From the NCBI RefSeq assembly GCF_030246885.1, contig NZ_CP126739.1, forward strand, positions 248,001-312,000: a stretch of 64,000 nt of DNA. Direction: 5' to 3'. The translations under genes were made by a program, and so were the position numbers. Below, piece after piece: positions 25,557-35,189 of the stretch. The notes beneath the pieces were generated by a model. That model saw nothing but the letters and a program-made list of their open reading frames with translations. It did no database searches and was not told the DNA's origin. The stretch is from Microbacterium sp. zg-B185. Its GTDB lineage: Bacteria > Actinomycetota > Actinomycetes > Actinomycetales > Microbacteriaceae. Each line of letters begins with the position of its first letter. Position 1 is the stretch's first letter.

Positions 25557-27292
25557 CGGACGTCACCGAGCTCCCGAGTGCCTCGGCGCCACCCGGTTTG
25601 CAATCCCGCTCGCGCGGACCGCGGTCTGCGGGCAGCCTCCGACGCCAGCTCGGTTGGATAGCTCTGACTGTCGTCGTCATGATTGCGGTGGCGATTCCGA
25701 TCGTCCCGCTGCTGGTACGAGCCTTCGCGGACGATGCGGCAGGTTTCCGCACTCTGCTCGCGATGCCTGATCTGGGCAGCGTGCTCTGGATGACGGTGAT
25801 ACTCGGAGTGGGCGCGGCCGTTGTCGCGATGTTCCTGGGCGTCACGCTGGCTCTGTGCGTCCGAGCGATTGCACCCCGAACTCGCAGGTATCTCTCCGCG
25901 CTTCCGGTGCTGCCGATGGTGATCCCTAACGTGGCACATGTCATCGGCTTCGTCTTCCTCCTCTCCCCGGAGAACGGGTACCTGAACGTGGCACTCCGGA
26001 GTCTCTTCGGAAATGAGGGGTCCTCCGGCCCGTTCAATGTCTACTCGCCCGAGGGAATCGTCCTGTACACGGGACTCAATCTGACGGCAATCGTCTACCT
26101 CTTCGTCTACACAGGGCTCCGCAACCTGGGCACCGGATACTCCCTGGCTGCGCGAGTCAACGGCGCGGGAGGCGTGCGAACGCTACTCACGGTGACATTG
26201 CCGTTGCTGAGGCCCGTCCTCGTCTACGCGGGGAGCGTAGCGCTCCTTCTTTCACTCGGACAGTTCACCGGTCCGCTGATCCTAGGCCGCAGAGAAGGCG
26301 TCAGCGTGATCACGACGAAAATGTTCAACGCCACTCTCCAGTATCCGATCGACTACTCCTTCATCTCCGCGATGGGCTTCCCTCTTGTGTTGGTCGCCCT
26401 GGTCCTGGTTGTGTTCCAGCGTCGGTTCATTGGCCAGCAGAATCGCTTCGTAGGTCGGGTCGACGCAATGGAGTCGAGCTCGAAGAATCGACTTGCCCGG
26501 GCCCTGTCGATCACGATCGTGATCGGGTTCGGAATAGTGTCAGCCGGATTGCCCCTCCTCGCTCTGCTGTTCGTCGCTGTTTCCCCCTTCTGGAGTGGAA
26601 CCGTGAGTCTGGCGACGATGACCTTCCAGAACTTCGCGTTGGCTTTCGAGAACGAGGTCTTCATCAGCTCGATCTGGACGAGCATCGCCGTGTCGGGGGT
26701 GGCCGTCCTCCTGGTGATCCCCCTCGGGCTGTTCATAGCGCTCGGCATCCAAAATCGAGCGCGTCTGTGGGCACCGATCCCTGTCGTGCTCGACACGATC
26801 GCCAACATTCCGCTGAGCATGCCGGCGGCTCTGCTCGGATTCGGGTACCTGTTCGTCTTTACGTCTCCCGGTCTCGCGCTATACGGCACGCCGGCGAGCT
26901 TCATCCTCGCCTACATCACGCTGATGATCCCGTACTCCGTGCGCTATCAACTGGCGACTCTGGTGGCGCTGGGCCATCAGACAGTCGATGCTTCGCGGGT
27001 GAGCGGTGCCGGACATATCCGTACACTCCTCCAGATCATCCTTCCGCTCTCCCGAGCAGGCATCGCTTCGTCTGCCGCGATCATGTTCATTCTGCTCATT
27101 CAGGAGTTCGGGGTCTCTCTCTTGCTTCGATCGCGAGATGTGAACGTGATGTCGGTGGTCCTGTTCGAGCAGTACGACACCGGGTCGTACCCGATCGTCG
27201 CAGTCATGGCACTCGTTATGACCGCGATCACCGCAGCCGGAGTGGGAATCGCTCTGCTGTTCGGAGGCAGCCGTGCCCTCGAGAGACTCTGA
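25553..27292 (+). CDS. ABC transporter permease, fused double domain (FbpB type)
   Basis: This 579-residue membrane protein consists of two BinB-type permease halves, each with about six helices. The EAA-like loops are recognisable as YSLAARVNGAGGVRTLLTVT in the first half and VDASRVSGAGHIRTLLQIIL in the second. These contact the ATPase. A single polypeptide serving as both pores is typical of the iron(III)/2-aminoethylphosphonate/organic-anion FbpABC group. It is translationally coupled to the ATPase gene and followed 72 bases later by the binding protein. Confidence 0.92.
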   Translation: MTDVTELPSASAPPGLQSRSRGPRSAGSLRRQLGWIALTVVVMIAVAIPIVPLLVRAFADDAAGFRTLLAMPDLGSVLWMTVILGVGAAVVAMFLGVTLALCVRAIAPRTRRYLSALPVLPMVIPNVAHVIGFVFLLSPENGYLNVALRSLFGNEGSSGPFNVYSPEGIVLYTGLNLTAIVYLFVYTGLRNLGTGYSLAARVNGAGGVRTLLTVTLPLLRPVLVYAGSVALLLSLGQFTGPLILGRREGVSVITTKMFNATLQYPIDYSFISAMGFPLVLVALVLVVFQRRFIGQQNRFVGRVDAMESSSKNRLARALSITIVIGFGIVSAGLPLLALLFVAVSPFWSGTVSLATMTFQNFALAFENEVFISSIWTSIAVSGVAVLLVIPLGLFIALGIQNRARLWAPIPVVLDTIANIPLSMPAALLGFGYLFVFTSPGLALYGTPASFILAYITLMIPYSVRYQLATLVALGHQTVDASRVSGAGHIRTLLQIILPLSRAGIASSAAIMFILLIQEFGVSLLLRSRDVNVMSVVLFEQYDTGSYPIVAVMALVMTAITAAGVGIALLFGGSRALERL

Positions 27293-27364
27293 TCAGGATC
27301 TGTGGCCGCCAGCATTCCCGTGCCGTGTCAACCGATGCGGCAAACGATACGAAGGAGAGATGAA

Positions 27365-28435
27365 GTGAAGAGACGAACGTACGCAACTCGCGCCGCGGCT
27401 GTAGCCGTCGGGGCATTCGCGCTCATTCTGGCCGGATGCGCGAGCGCCGCGCCTGAGTCCGCTACGGCGTCACCTGATTCCGGCGCTGACGGCGCACCGT
27501 CCTGGGAGTCGGTGGTCGAAAAGGCTCGCGCGGAGGGAACGGTGACGCTTTACAGTCACGCGGTCCCCACGATGCTGGACTCGCTCGTCGAAGCGTTCGC
27601 GCTCGAGTACCCAGACATCAAGGTCGAGTATGTTCGAGGGGCGACGGAATTGCCCGCGCGAGTCGATGCCGAGATCGCCGGCAAGACCCCCGGCGCAGAC
27701 ATCGTCATGTTCGCAGGCGACAACTGGATGCTGGCCAACGCCGAACACCTCGCCCCGGTCGGCGACCTGCCCTCCCTGGCGGAATGGCCGGAGGACGCCT
27801 GGGTGATCGATGGCGTCGCCCCCATCACCGCCATTGTTCCGCTGAGCATCATCGCCTGGAACACCCAGATCTTTCCGGACGGTTTCGAGGAGTGGAGCGA
27901 TCTGCTCTCCTCAGATCTGGACGGTCGCCTGGGAACACGCGATGGCATCGGTGCCACCGAAGCACTCTTCTACCAGTTCTTCGAGGACAACCAGGGTGAG
28001 GACTATCTCCCGAGTCTCGCTGCACAAAACCCGCGGTTCTACCCCTCGGCGGTGCCGATGGCGCAGGCCGTAGCCTCGGGAGAGATCGGAGTCGCCATCT
28101 ACTCGGTGGTGCCGACCCTGAAGGAGTTGCAAGATCAGGGTGCACCGATCGACTACATCCTTCCGCAGGAAGTGATCGCCAATCCCTATCCGGCGGCGAT
28201 TCTGAAGAAGTCGGAGAACCAGAACGCAGCTCAGGTGTTCATGGACTTCTGGTTGTCTGAGAAGGGTCAGACCGCCTTCAACACGAACGAATCCGGTGTC
28301 AGCGCGCTCCCTGACATAGACGGCTCTCTCGACTTGGCAGGGCATGACCTGACCTACTTCGACTCCGCTCGCGCGACGCCCGATTTCATCAGCGAGTGGG
28401 ACGCGAAGTTCCGTGAGATCTTCCACGGCAACTGA
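27365..28435 (+). CDS. Lipoprotein solute-binding protein of the ABC importer
   Basis: This 356-residue protein has an N-terminal lipoprotein signal (FALILAGC; lipid-anchored Cys) followed by a Ser/Ala linker. The type II periplasmic-binding fold begins at WESVVEKARAEGTVTLYSHA. It belongs to the FbpA/AfuA-like family. The adjacent tyrosines that bind ferric iron in true FbpA are not evident, so an organic anion is more likely; the catabolic neighbourhood supports this. GTG 27365 is chosen because GGAGAG lies about eight bases upstream and the signal peptide starts there. A strong hairpin follows the gene. Confidence 0.88.
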   Translation: MKRRTYATRAAAVAVGAFALILAGCASAAPESATASPDSGADGAPSWESVVEKARAEGTVTLYSHAVPTMLDSLVEAFALEYPDIKVEYVRGATELPARVDAEIAGKTPGADIVMFAGDNWMLANAEHLAPVGDLPSLAEWPEDAWVIDGVAPITAIVPLSIIAWNTQIFPDGFEEWSDLLSSDLDGRLGTRDGIGATEALFYQFFEDNQGEDYLPSLAAQNPRFYPSAVPMAQAVASGEIGVAIYSVVPTLKELQDQGAPIDYILPQEVIANPYPAAILKKSENQNAAQVFMDFWLSEKGQTAFNTNESGVSALPDIDGSLDLAGHDLTYFDSARATPDFISEWDAKFREIFHGN

Positions 28436-28451
28436 GACGCCCTGAGTGGCG

Positions 28452-28487
28452 GAGGCTCGTCGTCGGCTGGCACGGACGACGAGCCTC
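28452..28487 (+). terminator. Hairpin terminator after the ABC importer operon
   Basis: Perfect 13-base arms (gaggctcgtcgtc at 28452-28464 and its complement at 28475-28487) flank a 10-base loop, 16 bases after the stop of the binding-protein gene. The T-run after the stem is short (ttg), so it may be a moderate terminator. Its position separates the importer from the dehydrogenase genes. Confidence 0.65.
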
Positions 28488-28659
28488 TTGCCGACGGCTG
28501 CATTGAGGGATCCCGCGGCGACGGTTCGCGGTATCTGGATGATCCCCAATAATTCTGGAGAGCCGTTGAACGCAGGACGATGCAGGGCGGGAATGGGATC
28601 GCGAGGCTCGTCCTAAGGGCGCATCAGACGCGGGTCGCGGTGCGAGGATCGAGGACGAC

Positions 28660-29697
28660 GTGAAAGCGCTGCGCTACATGGGTGCCGGGGTGACCCAGCT
28701 CGTAGATCTCCCCGTTCCGGAGCCCGGGAGAGGTCAGGTGCGAATCCGCGTCGCCGCGGCCGGCATCTGCCACAGCGATGTCCGCATGATCGAGGGGACG
28801 TCTGTCGGGGCGGTGGACGCCTTCGCGCCCTTCACTCTCGGCCACGAGATAAGCGGGGTCGTGGATGAGTTGGGTGCGGACGTCGATCCAGCCATGCTCG
28901 GAATGGAAGTCGCGGTGTACGGTCCCGAGGGCTGCCTCGTGTGCATGAGCTGCACCGAGGGAAAATGGAACTACTGCGACCGCCGAACGCCGAACGCCGC
29001 AGCAGGTGTCGGAATCGGGCGCGACGGCGGACTGGCTGAGTATGTCGTGGTGGATCCGCGGCGACTCGTAGCGGCGCGCGGCGTCGATATGGCAGCAGCC
29101 GCTGTGCTCACCGACGCGGGCCTGACGTCCCACCACGCGGTGTCGACGCTGGATTGGAAGGCAGCCGGACCGCGCACCGCCGTCGTCCTCGGCGTGGGGG
29201 GGCTGGGCCATCTGGCTGTGCAGGCTCTCGCTTTCGAGGCTGATGTAACAGTCATTGCAGTCGATGGCCGTCCAGAGGCGAGCGACCTGGCGATGCGGTC
29301 CGGGGCCCACGCATTCGCTCAACCTCATGAATTGGAAGACGTCGTCGGGGAACTGACGCGCGGCCGCGGCGTCGCGGCTGTGCTCGATTTCGTTGGCTCC
29401 TCTTCTACGATGCTCCTCGGTGAAAGCGTCCTGGGCTCGCTAGGCGAGTTCGTGCTCGTCGGGAGCGCGGGCGGTGGCCTCCAGCTGAGCAAAGGCCGTG
29501 TCGGACCCCGCCGCGGTCTCTCTTATCGGGTGCCGATCTGGGGCAGCCTCGGGGAGCTCAGCGACGTGCTCGATCGAGCGCGCCTTGGTCGGCTTCGGCC
29601 GGAGATGCATTTTATCTCCCTCGTGGAGGCGGAACAGGGGATGCGCGATCTGGCAGCGGGCACGGTCTCCGGACGCCTGGTAGTCACCGAATTCTGA
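28660..29697 (+). CDS. Zinc-dependent alcohol dehydrogenase (MDR superfamily)
   Basis: This 345-residue enzyme oxidises or reduces an alcohol/aldehyde pair with NAD(P). Catalytic zinc ligands are visible in AGICHSDVR and LGHEISG. The structural zinc lobe is complete with four cysteines (GCLVCMSCTEGKWNYC). The nucleotide-binding motif is VVLGVGGLGHLAVQ, and the following acidic position (VIAVDGRP) suggests NAD. The GTG start has a GAGGA ribosome site. It lies 17 bases before a second MDR dehydrogenase and probably shares its transcript. Substrate is unknown; a primary alcohol or hydroxyacyl intermediate of the island is likely. Confidence 0.88.
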   Translation: MKALRYMGAGVTQLVDLPVPEPGRGQVRIRVAAAGICHSDVRMIEGTSVGAVDAFAPFTLGHEISGVVDELGADVDPAMLGMEVAVYGPEGCLVCMSCTEGKWNYCDRRTPNAAAGVGIGRDGGLAEYVVVDPRRLVAARGVDMAAAAVLTDAGLTSHHAVSTLDWKAAGPRTAVVLGVGGLGHLAVQALAFEADVTVIAVDGRPEASDLAMRSGAHAFAQPHELEDVVGELTRGRGVAAVLDFVGSSSTMLLGESVLGSLGEFVLVGSAGGGLQLSKGRVGPRRGLSYRVPIWGSLGELSDVLDRARLGRLRPEMHFISLVEAEQGMRDLAAGTVSGRLVVTEF

Positions 29698-29714
29698 GAT
29701 CCGGAGGAATTTCG

Positions 29715-30752
29715 ATGCGTGCAACCTTTCTCTTTGGTGCCGGCGATGTCCGCGTGATCGACGTCCCGGATCCGAAGCTGCGAGATGCCACCGACGCGAT
29801 CGTTCGGGTGGTGCTCACGTGCGTTTGCGGTTCGGATATCACCCAGTTCCGCACGATGCCGGACGCTGCGATCGGTAGATCGATGGGGCATGAATTCGTC
29901 GGCGTCGTCGAGGAGATCGGCGCTCACGTGCGAACCCTGAACGTGGGCGATTTCGTCATCGCGCCACTTGTGTGGGCGGACGGGGTATGCGAGTTCTGCC
30001 TGGCAGGGCTGCACACCTCCTGCCGCCGCGGCGGTCGGTGGAACGACGAGAATTGCGGCGGTTGCCAGGCAGAACTCGTGCGGGTGCCTTTCGCCGACGG
30101 AACTCTGGTTCGCGCTGAGGTGGACGAGTCGTCCGCTCTCGTACCCTCGCTGCTCGCTGTGTCCGATGTCTACGGTACCGGGTATCATGCCGCTCACATG
30201 GCTCGAGTGGGCCCATCGACCTCCGTGTGCGTGATCGGCGACGGCGCCGTGGGCTTGATGGCCGTCATGTCCGCACGCCAACTCGGCGCGGAGCGGATCA
30301 TCCTCATGACTGGTCGGCAGGGGCGCGCGGCGCTGGGTCGTTCGTTCGGCGCGTCGGATATTGTTGCGTCCCGAGGCGACGAGGCCGTCTCAACAGTGGC
30401 AGAGCTGACCGGCGGCGTGGGCACGAACGTCGTCATTGAAGCCGTTGGAAGTACTGCAGCCTTCGAGCAGGCGCTCGGATTGGTCCGCGACGGCGGGACG
30501 ATCAGTCAGATCGGCGTTCCGAGCAGCCCGGGTCATCTCGAGAGCTTCACGAACGCGTTCACCCGGAATCTCACACTCACAGGCGGTCTCGCGCCGACAC
30601 GCGCGTATACGGAGAGGCTGATGGCGCACATTCTCGACGGGGGAGCGGACCCTGGCCGGGTGTTTGATCTGGAGGTGCCGCTCGATGATATTGGAGAGGG
30701 TTACAGGGCCATGGATGACCGTCGCGCGATGAAGGCCGCGGTACGGCCATGA
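29715..30752 (+). CDS. Zinc-dependent alcohol dehydrogenase, second copy
   Basis: This 345-residue MDR protein is only distantly related to its neighbour. Catalytic zinc ligands lie in CVCGSDITQ and MGHEFVG. The structural zinc lobe has three of the usual four cysteines (DGVCEFCLAGLHTSC), with Asp in the first position, as in some threonine/sorbitol-type members. The nucleotide motif is VCVIGDGAVGLMAV. A GGAGG lies seven bases before ATG 29715. The tandem pair suggests two sequential or alternative dehydrogenation steps, or two chain-length or stereo-specific forms. Confidence 0.87.
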   Translation: MRATFLFGAGDVRVIDVPDPKLRDATDAIVRVVLTCVCGSDITQFRTMPDAAIGRSMGHEFVGVVEEIGAHVRTLNVGDFVIAPLVWADGVCEFCLAGLHTSCRRGGRWNDENCGGCQAELVRVPFADGTLVRAEVDESSALVPSLLAVSDVYGTGYHAAHMARVGPSTSVCVIGDGAVGLMAVMSARQLGAERIILMTGRQGRAALGRSFGASDIVASRGDEAVSTVAELTGGVGTNVVIEAVGSTAAFEQALGLVRDGGTISQIGVPSSPGHLESFTNAFTRNLTLTGGLAPTRAYTERLMAHILDGGADPGRVFDLEVPLDDIGEGYRAMDDRRAMKAAVRP

Positions 30753-30806
30753 ACCGGACGTTCGAGTCACTCCGGACCAGCTTCTCCGGGGACCTACTCT
30801 GGGTCT

Positions 30807-31712
30807 GTGGAAGTCCATAAAGCGCGCGCCTTTCTCGCTGTGGCGGAAGAACTTCATTTCGGCCGCGCAGCGGCGCGACTTCACATCGCGCAACCACCTT
30901 TGAGTCGGATGATCCGCAAGCTCGAGGACGAGCTGGGCGCCGCCCTCTTCGAGAGGAACCCACGACGAGTCGCCCTCACTGCGGTCGGCGAAGCGCTCGT
31001 CGCCCCTGCGCGCGAGTTGGTGATGCAATCCGAACGCATGGCAGAGGTCGTGCGTGCGGCTCAGCACGGCGAGACAGGCCGGGTGCGTGTCGGGTTCGCC
31101 GGTGCTTCGGTGAACAGCGTTGTGAGCGCGCTGGCCCGCCGCATACGCGCGGAACTCCCGAACGTCACCTTGGAGTTGTACGGATCGCAGCTTTCGCATC
31201 CGGGGCTCGAGCGACTCCGCGCAGGAACGCTGGACGCGGTGATCGGGCGCTGGGATTATCTCCCCAAGGAGGTTCGATCCCGCGTCCTGGCAGAGGAGGA
31301 ACTCCTCGTCGCGCTTCCGGACGACCATCGTCTCGCCCACCTACTGACCATCTCGGCCACCGAGATCTCGAACGAGCCATGGATCGTACTTCCGGGCGGA
31401 AGTGGGGCAACGCTTTCCAATCGCCTCTACATGCTGGGTATGCGAGCGCGCTTCGTACCACGCGTTGTGCAGACGGCGGTCGATTCCGCGACGCAATTGC
31501 TGCTGGTCGATGCCGGGATGGGGATCGCGCTGACGTTCTCCGGAGTGCGGGAGAACGTCCCTGCACACGCAGTCGTCTTCCGGCCCGTGCTGCCGGACCT
31601 GGGCTCCGTCGATGTGAGGCTGGCCTGGCGTGCCTCAGACCAGAACCCTGCCCTTGCTGCTGTCGTCGAAGTGTCGCGCTTGCTGGACCACGGCGTGTAT
31701 GGATCCTCATGA
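30807..31712 (+). CDS. LysR-family transcriptional regulator
   Basis: This 301-residue regulator has an N-terminal winged HTH (FLAVAEELHFGRAAARLHIA, QPPLSRMIRKLEDELGAALF, ERNPRRVALT). A periplasmic-binding-like effector domain of about 200 residues follows. LysR proteins of this type (BenM/CatR-like N-terminus) usually sense an aromatic or other carboxylate pathway intermediate. It starts at GTG 30807, runs in the same direction as the dehydrogenases and converges with the acyl-CoA dehydrogenase gene. Its targets could be the importer/dehydrogenase block or the CoA-transferase operon. Confidence 0.9.
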   Translation: MEVHKARAFLAVAEELHFGRAAARLHIAQPPLSRMIRKLEDELGAALFERNPRRVALTAVGEALVAPARELVMQSERMAEVVRAAQHGETGRVRVGFAGASVNSVVSALARRIRAELPNVTLELYGSQLSHPGLERLRAGTLDAVIGRWDYLPKEVRSRVLAEEELLVALPDDHRLAHLLTISATEISNEPWIVLPGGSGATLSNRLYMLGMRARFVPRVVQTAVDSATQLLLVDAGMGIALTFSGVRENVPAHAVVFRPVLPDLGSVDVRLAWRASDQNPALAAVVEVSRLLDHGVYGSS

Positions 31713-31730
31713 CATCTGAGGACCGCGGAC

Positions 31731-32927
31731 TTAGCGGAACGCGGCGTGACCGGTGAGCACCTGACCCAGGACCAGCGTGTGCATCTCGACCGTGCCCTCG
31801 TATGTCAGCACGGATTCGAGATTGTTCTGGTGACGGATGACCGGGTATTCGAGGGAGATGCCGTTCGCCCCCAGGATCGTGCGCGAGGTGCGGCAGATCT
31901 CGATCGCCTCGCGCACGTTGTTCAGCTTGCCGATGCTGACCTGCTCCGGACGCAGGAGGTTAGCATCCTTCCGCCGGCCCAGGTGCACGGCGAGGAGGTA
32001 CCCCTTGACGTACTCCAGTGACATGTCGGCGAGTTTCTGCTGCGTGAGCTGGAAGGCAGCAATCGGCTTGCCGAACTGAACGCGATCAAGCGCGTACGTC
32101 CTCGCCGCTTCCAGGCTGGATCGAGCGGCACCGAGAGAGCCCCAGACGATGCCGTAACGCGCTTCGTTCAGACACGCGAGAGGGCCTTTGAGCCCGCGCA
32201 CGTCCGGAAACACAGCATCCGCCGGTACGCGGACGTTGTCCAGCACCAGTTCGCCGGTAGCCGAAGCGCGCAGCGACATCTTGTGTTTGATCTCAGGAGT
32301 GGAGAATCCTGGCGTGTTCGTGGGCACCACGAATCCGCGAATCCCCTCATCGGTCTGGGCCCACACGATGGCCACATCGGCGTAGGGAGCATTCGAGATC
32401 CACAGCTTCCGTCCGTCCAGCACCCAGTCGGAGCCGTCACGGCGGGCGCGCGTAGTCAGGCTCGCGGGATCCGATCCGGCATCCGGCTCGGTGAGACCGA
32501 AGCATCCGATGAACTCTCCCGCTGCCATCCCCGGGAGCCACTGCTGCTTGTGCTCCTCGGTGCCCCAACGCCAGATTGCGAACATCGCGAGCGAACCCTG
32601 CACCGAGACCAGCGATCGGATTCCGGAATCAGTAGCTTCGAGCTCCAGGCAGGCGAGTCCGTACTCCGTTGCGGACATCCCGGCACACCCGTACCCCTCG
32701 AGGTGCATGCCGAGGACTCCCAGAGAACCGAGTTCCCGGGTCAGCGAGCGAATGTCTGGGATCGAGCCGTTCTCGAACCACTCGTTGATGTGAGGCTCCA
32801 CTGACGAGTCGAGCATCTGTCGAACCGCCCCGCGGACCTCCTTCTCATCTTCCGAGAGGAGATCGTCGAGACTGGCGGGATCGGCCGGATCGAGCGCCGG
32901 GAGCTTGGTGGGATCGTGGTGAGTCAT
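31731..32927 (-). CDS. gcdH: Glutaryl-CoA dehydrogenase-type acyl-CoA dehydrogenase
   Basis: This 398-residue flavoprotein probably oxidises and decarboxylates glutaryl-CoA to crotonyl-CoA, or acts on a close homologue. FAD/substrate motifs are CFGLTEPDAGSDP and KLWISNAPYADVAIVWAQTD. The C-terminal RHQNNLESVLTYEGTVEMHT contains the catalytic glutamate in TYEGT and matches the glutaryl-CoA dehydrogenase subgroup. The ATG overlaps the stop of the CoA-transferase gene (ATGA), so transferase and dehydrogenase are coupled. This is the arrangement seen for glutarate activation and breakdown. Substrate is inferred from subgroup and partner. Confidence 0.85.
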   Translation of the reverse strand: MTHHDPTKLPALDPADPASLDDLLSEDEKEVRGAVRQMLDSSVEPHINEWFENGSIPDIRSLTRELGSLGVLGMHLEGYGCAGMSATEYGLACLELEATDSGIRSLVSVQGSLAMFAIWRWGTEEHKQQWLPGMAAGEFIGCFGLTEPDAGSDPASLTTRARRDGSDWVLDGRKLWISNAPYADVAIVWAQTDEGIRGFVVPTNTPGFSTPEIKHKMSLRASATGELVLDNVRVPADAVFPDVRGLKGPLACLNEARYGIVWGSLGAARSSLEAARTYALDRVQFGKPIAAFQLTQQKLADMSLEYVKGYLLAVHLGRRKDANLLRPEQVSIGKLNNVREAIEICRTSRTILGANGISLEYPVIRHQNNLESVLTYEGTVEMHTLVLGQVLTGHAAFR

Positions 32928-34081
32928 CGGATTCTCTCTTCGTGGAGCCAGCGGCGGATGTCGTCGCTGTCTTGTCCGAGTCGGGGTGGGGCGACGTAGT
33001 TCGTGATGGGTGTTTCTGAGAACGTGAGCGGGTTGCGTACTTGTGCGGGAACGTCCTCTCCGACCGGCACCGAGGGTTCCAATCCGAGTCGCTGTGCGAG
33101 TGCGAACCCGTCTTCGATAGACCCGACTTTCCCTGCCGGAACCCCGATGGAAGAGAATCGATCGACCCAGCGATCCACGGTGTCGTCCGCGAGGCGACGT
33201 TCGAGTTCCGCCACCAGGACTTCCCTGTTCATGACCCGGCTGGCGTTTGTGGCGAATCGTTCGTCATCTGCGAGCGAGACATCGCCGGTCGCCGCCGCCA
33301 GCTTTCGGAACTGGCCGTCGTTTCCGCAGGCCATCGCCAGTTCGCCGTCGGCGCACCGCAACAGCTCGTACGGGGCGATTGAGGGATGCGCGTTTCCCAT
33401 CCGTCGGGGAGAGTCTCCTGTGGTCAGGAATGCCGAGGCCTGGTTCACGAGTGAGGCGAGGAGGCTGGAGAGCAGATTGGCCTCCACTCGTTGGCCCTTG
33501 CCCGTGGTCGTCCGTGCGATGAGACTGGCGAGGATGCCGATGGCCGCGTCCTTCGAGGTGAGCACGTCGACCAGCGCCACCCCTACTTTCGTCGGGCCTG
33601 CACCCGATCCGCTCGCCGCGCCGGTGACAGACATGAGTCCACCGACTGCTTGCACCAGAAAGTCGTACCCGGGCAGGTCGGCTCCGGCCCCGGTGCTGCC
33701 GAAGCCGGAGATCGAACAGTAGACGACACCTTCGTTGCCGGCGCGGACCTGTTCGTATCCGAGGTCGTACCTGTCGAGTGTTCCTGCTCGGAAGTTCTCC
33801 ACGACCACATCCGCGCGTCGCGCCAGCTCTTGCGCCACGGCACGGTCGCGGTGGTCGGCGAGATCCAGCGTCAATGACTCCTTATTGCGGTTCGCGCTGT
33901 GGAAGTAGGACGCGCCGTCTGCGGCCCACGGCGGTCCCCAGGAACGTGTGTCGTCACCGGTGCCCGGTCGCTCCACCTTGATGACCCGCGCTCCGAGGTC
34001 GGCCAACATGCTGGTGGCCAACGGCCCCGCGAGGACTCTGCTGAAGTCAGCCACGAGCACGCCATCGAGAGGTAAGGGCAT
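32924..34081 (-). CDS. CaiB/BaiF class III CoA transferase
   Basis: This 385-residue enzyme transfers CoA to a free acid, possibly glutarate or a similar dicarboxylate from succinyl-CoA. VLVADFSRVLAGPLATSMLA is the family N-terminus, and the catalytic Asp lies in LPGYDFLVQAVGGLMSVTG. The open frame extends upstream to 34177. ATG 34081 is preferred because GAAGGAG lies eight bases before it and family members begin here; ATG 34126 is the alternative. It is the first gene of a two-gene unit with gcdH and is transcribed divergently from the hydroxyacyl-CoA dehydrogenase gene. Confidence 0.88.
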   Translation of the reverse strand: MPLPLDGVLVADFSRVLAGPLATSMLADLGARVIKVERPGTGDDTRSWGPPWAADGASYFHSANRNKESLTLDLADHRDRAVAQELARRADVVVENFRAGTLDRYDLGYEQVRAGNEGVVYCSISGFGSTGAGADLPGYDFLVQAVGGLMSVTGAASGSGAGPTKVGVALVDVLTSKDAAIGILASLIARTTTGKGQRVEANLLSSLLASLVNQASAFLTTGDSPRRMGNAHPSIAPYELLRCADGELAMACGNDGQFRKLAAATGDVSLADDERFATNASRVMNREVLVAELERRLADDTVDRWVDRFSSIGVPAGKVGSIEDGFALAQRLGLEPSVPVGEDVPAQVRNPLTFSETPITNYVAPPRLGQDSDDIRRWLHEERIR

Positions 34082-34279
34082 CAGGTCGGCTCCTTCGGTG
34101 GTCGGGTCCGCGGCTTGTGGTCGCATCTCTTGATCCTTTTCAGGATGCCCGTGAGCTTCGATGATGTGAAGTATCAAATCTGAACGTGGACGATACCGAT
34201 CGGGTATTCATCCGATCGTGCCTGGCGCTCCCCGCTCATCGGCGGTCAAGCTGGACTCCACTTATCGGAAAGGTCGGCA

Positions 34280-35161
34280 GTGAGCGTCGGAAAGAGAATC
34301 ACCAGGATCCTTGTCATCGGTGCGGGGACGATGGGGACCCAGATCGGGGCGGTCTTCGCACTCGGCGGGTTCGACGTCGTGGTCACCGATGTGACGGCTG
34401 TCGCGCTGAAGCGCGCAGGGCATGAGGCGGGCGCACGGATCCGGCGTCTTGCGGAGACGGACCGGCTCTCAGTCGAGGACGCAGAAGCTGCGATCGCGAG
34501 GATGTCTTGGACGACAGACGTCCCCCTTGCGGCCGCGGAGGCGGACCTCATCGTCGAGGCTGCGACCGAGCGGCTCGACTTGAAGCGCGCGATCTTCGCT
34601 CAGCTCGCGGAGGTCGCTCCTGCGCGTGCCATCTTCTCCACGAACTCTTCGACCATCCCCTCTTCGGCGGTCGCTGAAGCGTCAGGCCGGCCAGATCGGC
34701 TCTGCAATCTGCATTTCTTTAATCCCGCGCTGGTGATGCGCTGCGTCGAGATCGTCCCCAACCCGCGGACATCGGAGGAGACGATCTCGGCTGTGCTGGC
34801 CGTCGTCGCGCGGTTGGGGAAGGAGCCCGTTCGTCTCAGCGCGGAGACGCCCGGATTCATCGCCAATCGACTGATGCTCGCGGTTCAGGATGAAGCGATC
34901 TCTCTCTACGAGAACGGTATTGCGGGTATCGAGGACATCGACACCGCCGCGCGGCTCGCCCTCGGACACCCCATGGGCCCATTCGCCCTGATGGACCTCG
35001 TCGGTTTGGACGTCATCGAGCTTATCCACCGCGCCCAGTACGACATCTCCGGCGACACCAGCGATCTGCCCGCATCGAGCATCGTCGATCGCGTCGCCGC
35101 AGGTGACCTCGGGCGCAAGTCAGGTCGCGGCTGGTTTTCATACGATCGCCGGCCCGCGTGA
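34280..35161 (+). CDS. 3-hydroxyacyl-CoA dehydrogenase
   Basis: This 293-residue single-function enzyme oxidises (S)-3-hydroxyacyl-CoA to 3-ketoacyl-CoA with NAD. The Rossmann motif VIGAGTMGTQIGAVFALGG is at the N-terminus. The catalytic His is in NLHFFNPALVMRCVEIV, with the Ser/Asn motif in STNSSTIPSS. The C-terminal dimer domain includes GFIANRLMLAVQDEA and GPFALMDLVGLD. It starts at GTG 34280. With the transferase and glutaryl-CoA dehydrogenase it could complete glutaryl-CoA to acetoacetyl-CoA, except that no enoyl-CoA hydratase is encoded in this window. Confidence 0.92.
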   Translation: MSVGKRITRILVIGAGTMGTQIGAVFALGGFDVVVTDVTAVALKRAGHEAGARIRRLAETDRLSVEDAEAAIARMSWTTDVPLAAAEADLIVEAATERLDLKRAIFAQLAEVAPARAIFSTNSSTIPSSAVAEASGRPDRLCNLHFFNPALVMRCVEIVPNPRTSEETISAVLAVVARLGKEPVRLSAETPGFIANRLMLAVQDEAISLYENGIAGIEDIDTAARLALGHPMGPFALMDLVGLDVIELIHRAQYDISGDTSDLPASSIVDRVAAGDLGRKSGRGWFSYDRRPA

Positions 35162-35189
35162 ACACAGTTGCGGCGGAGGGAAGGGACAC

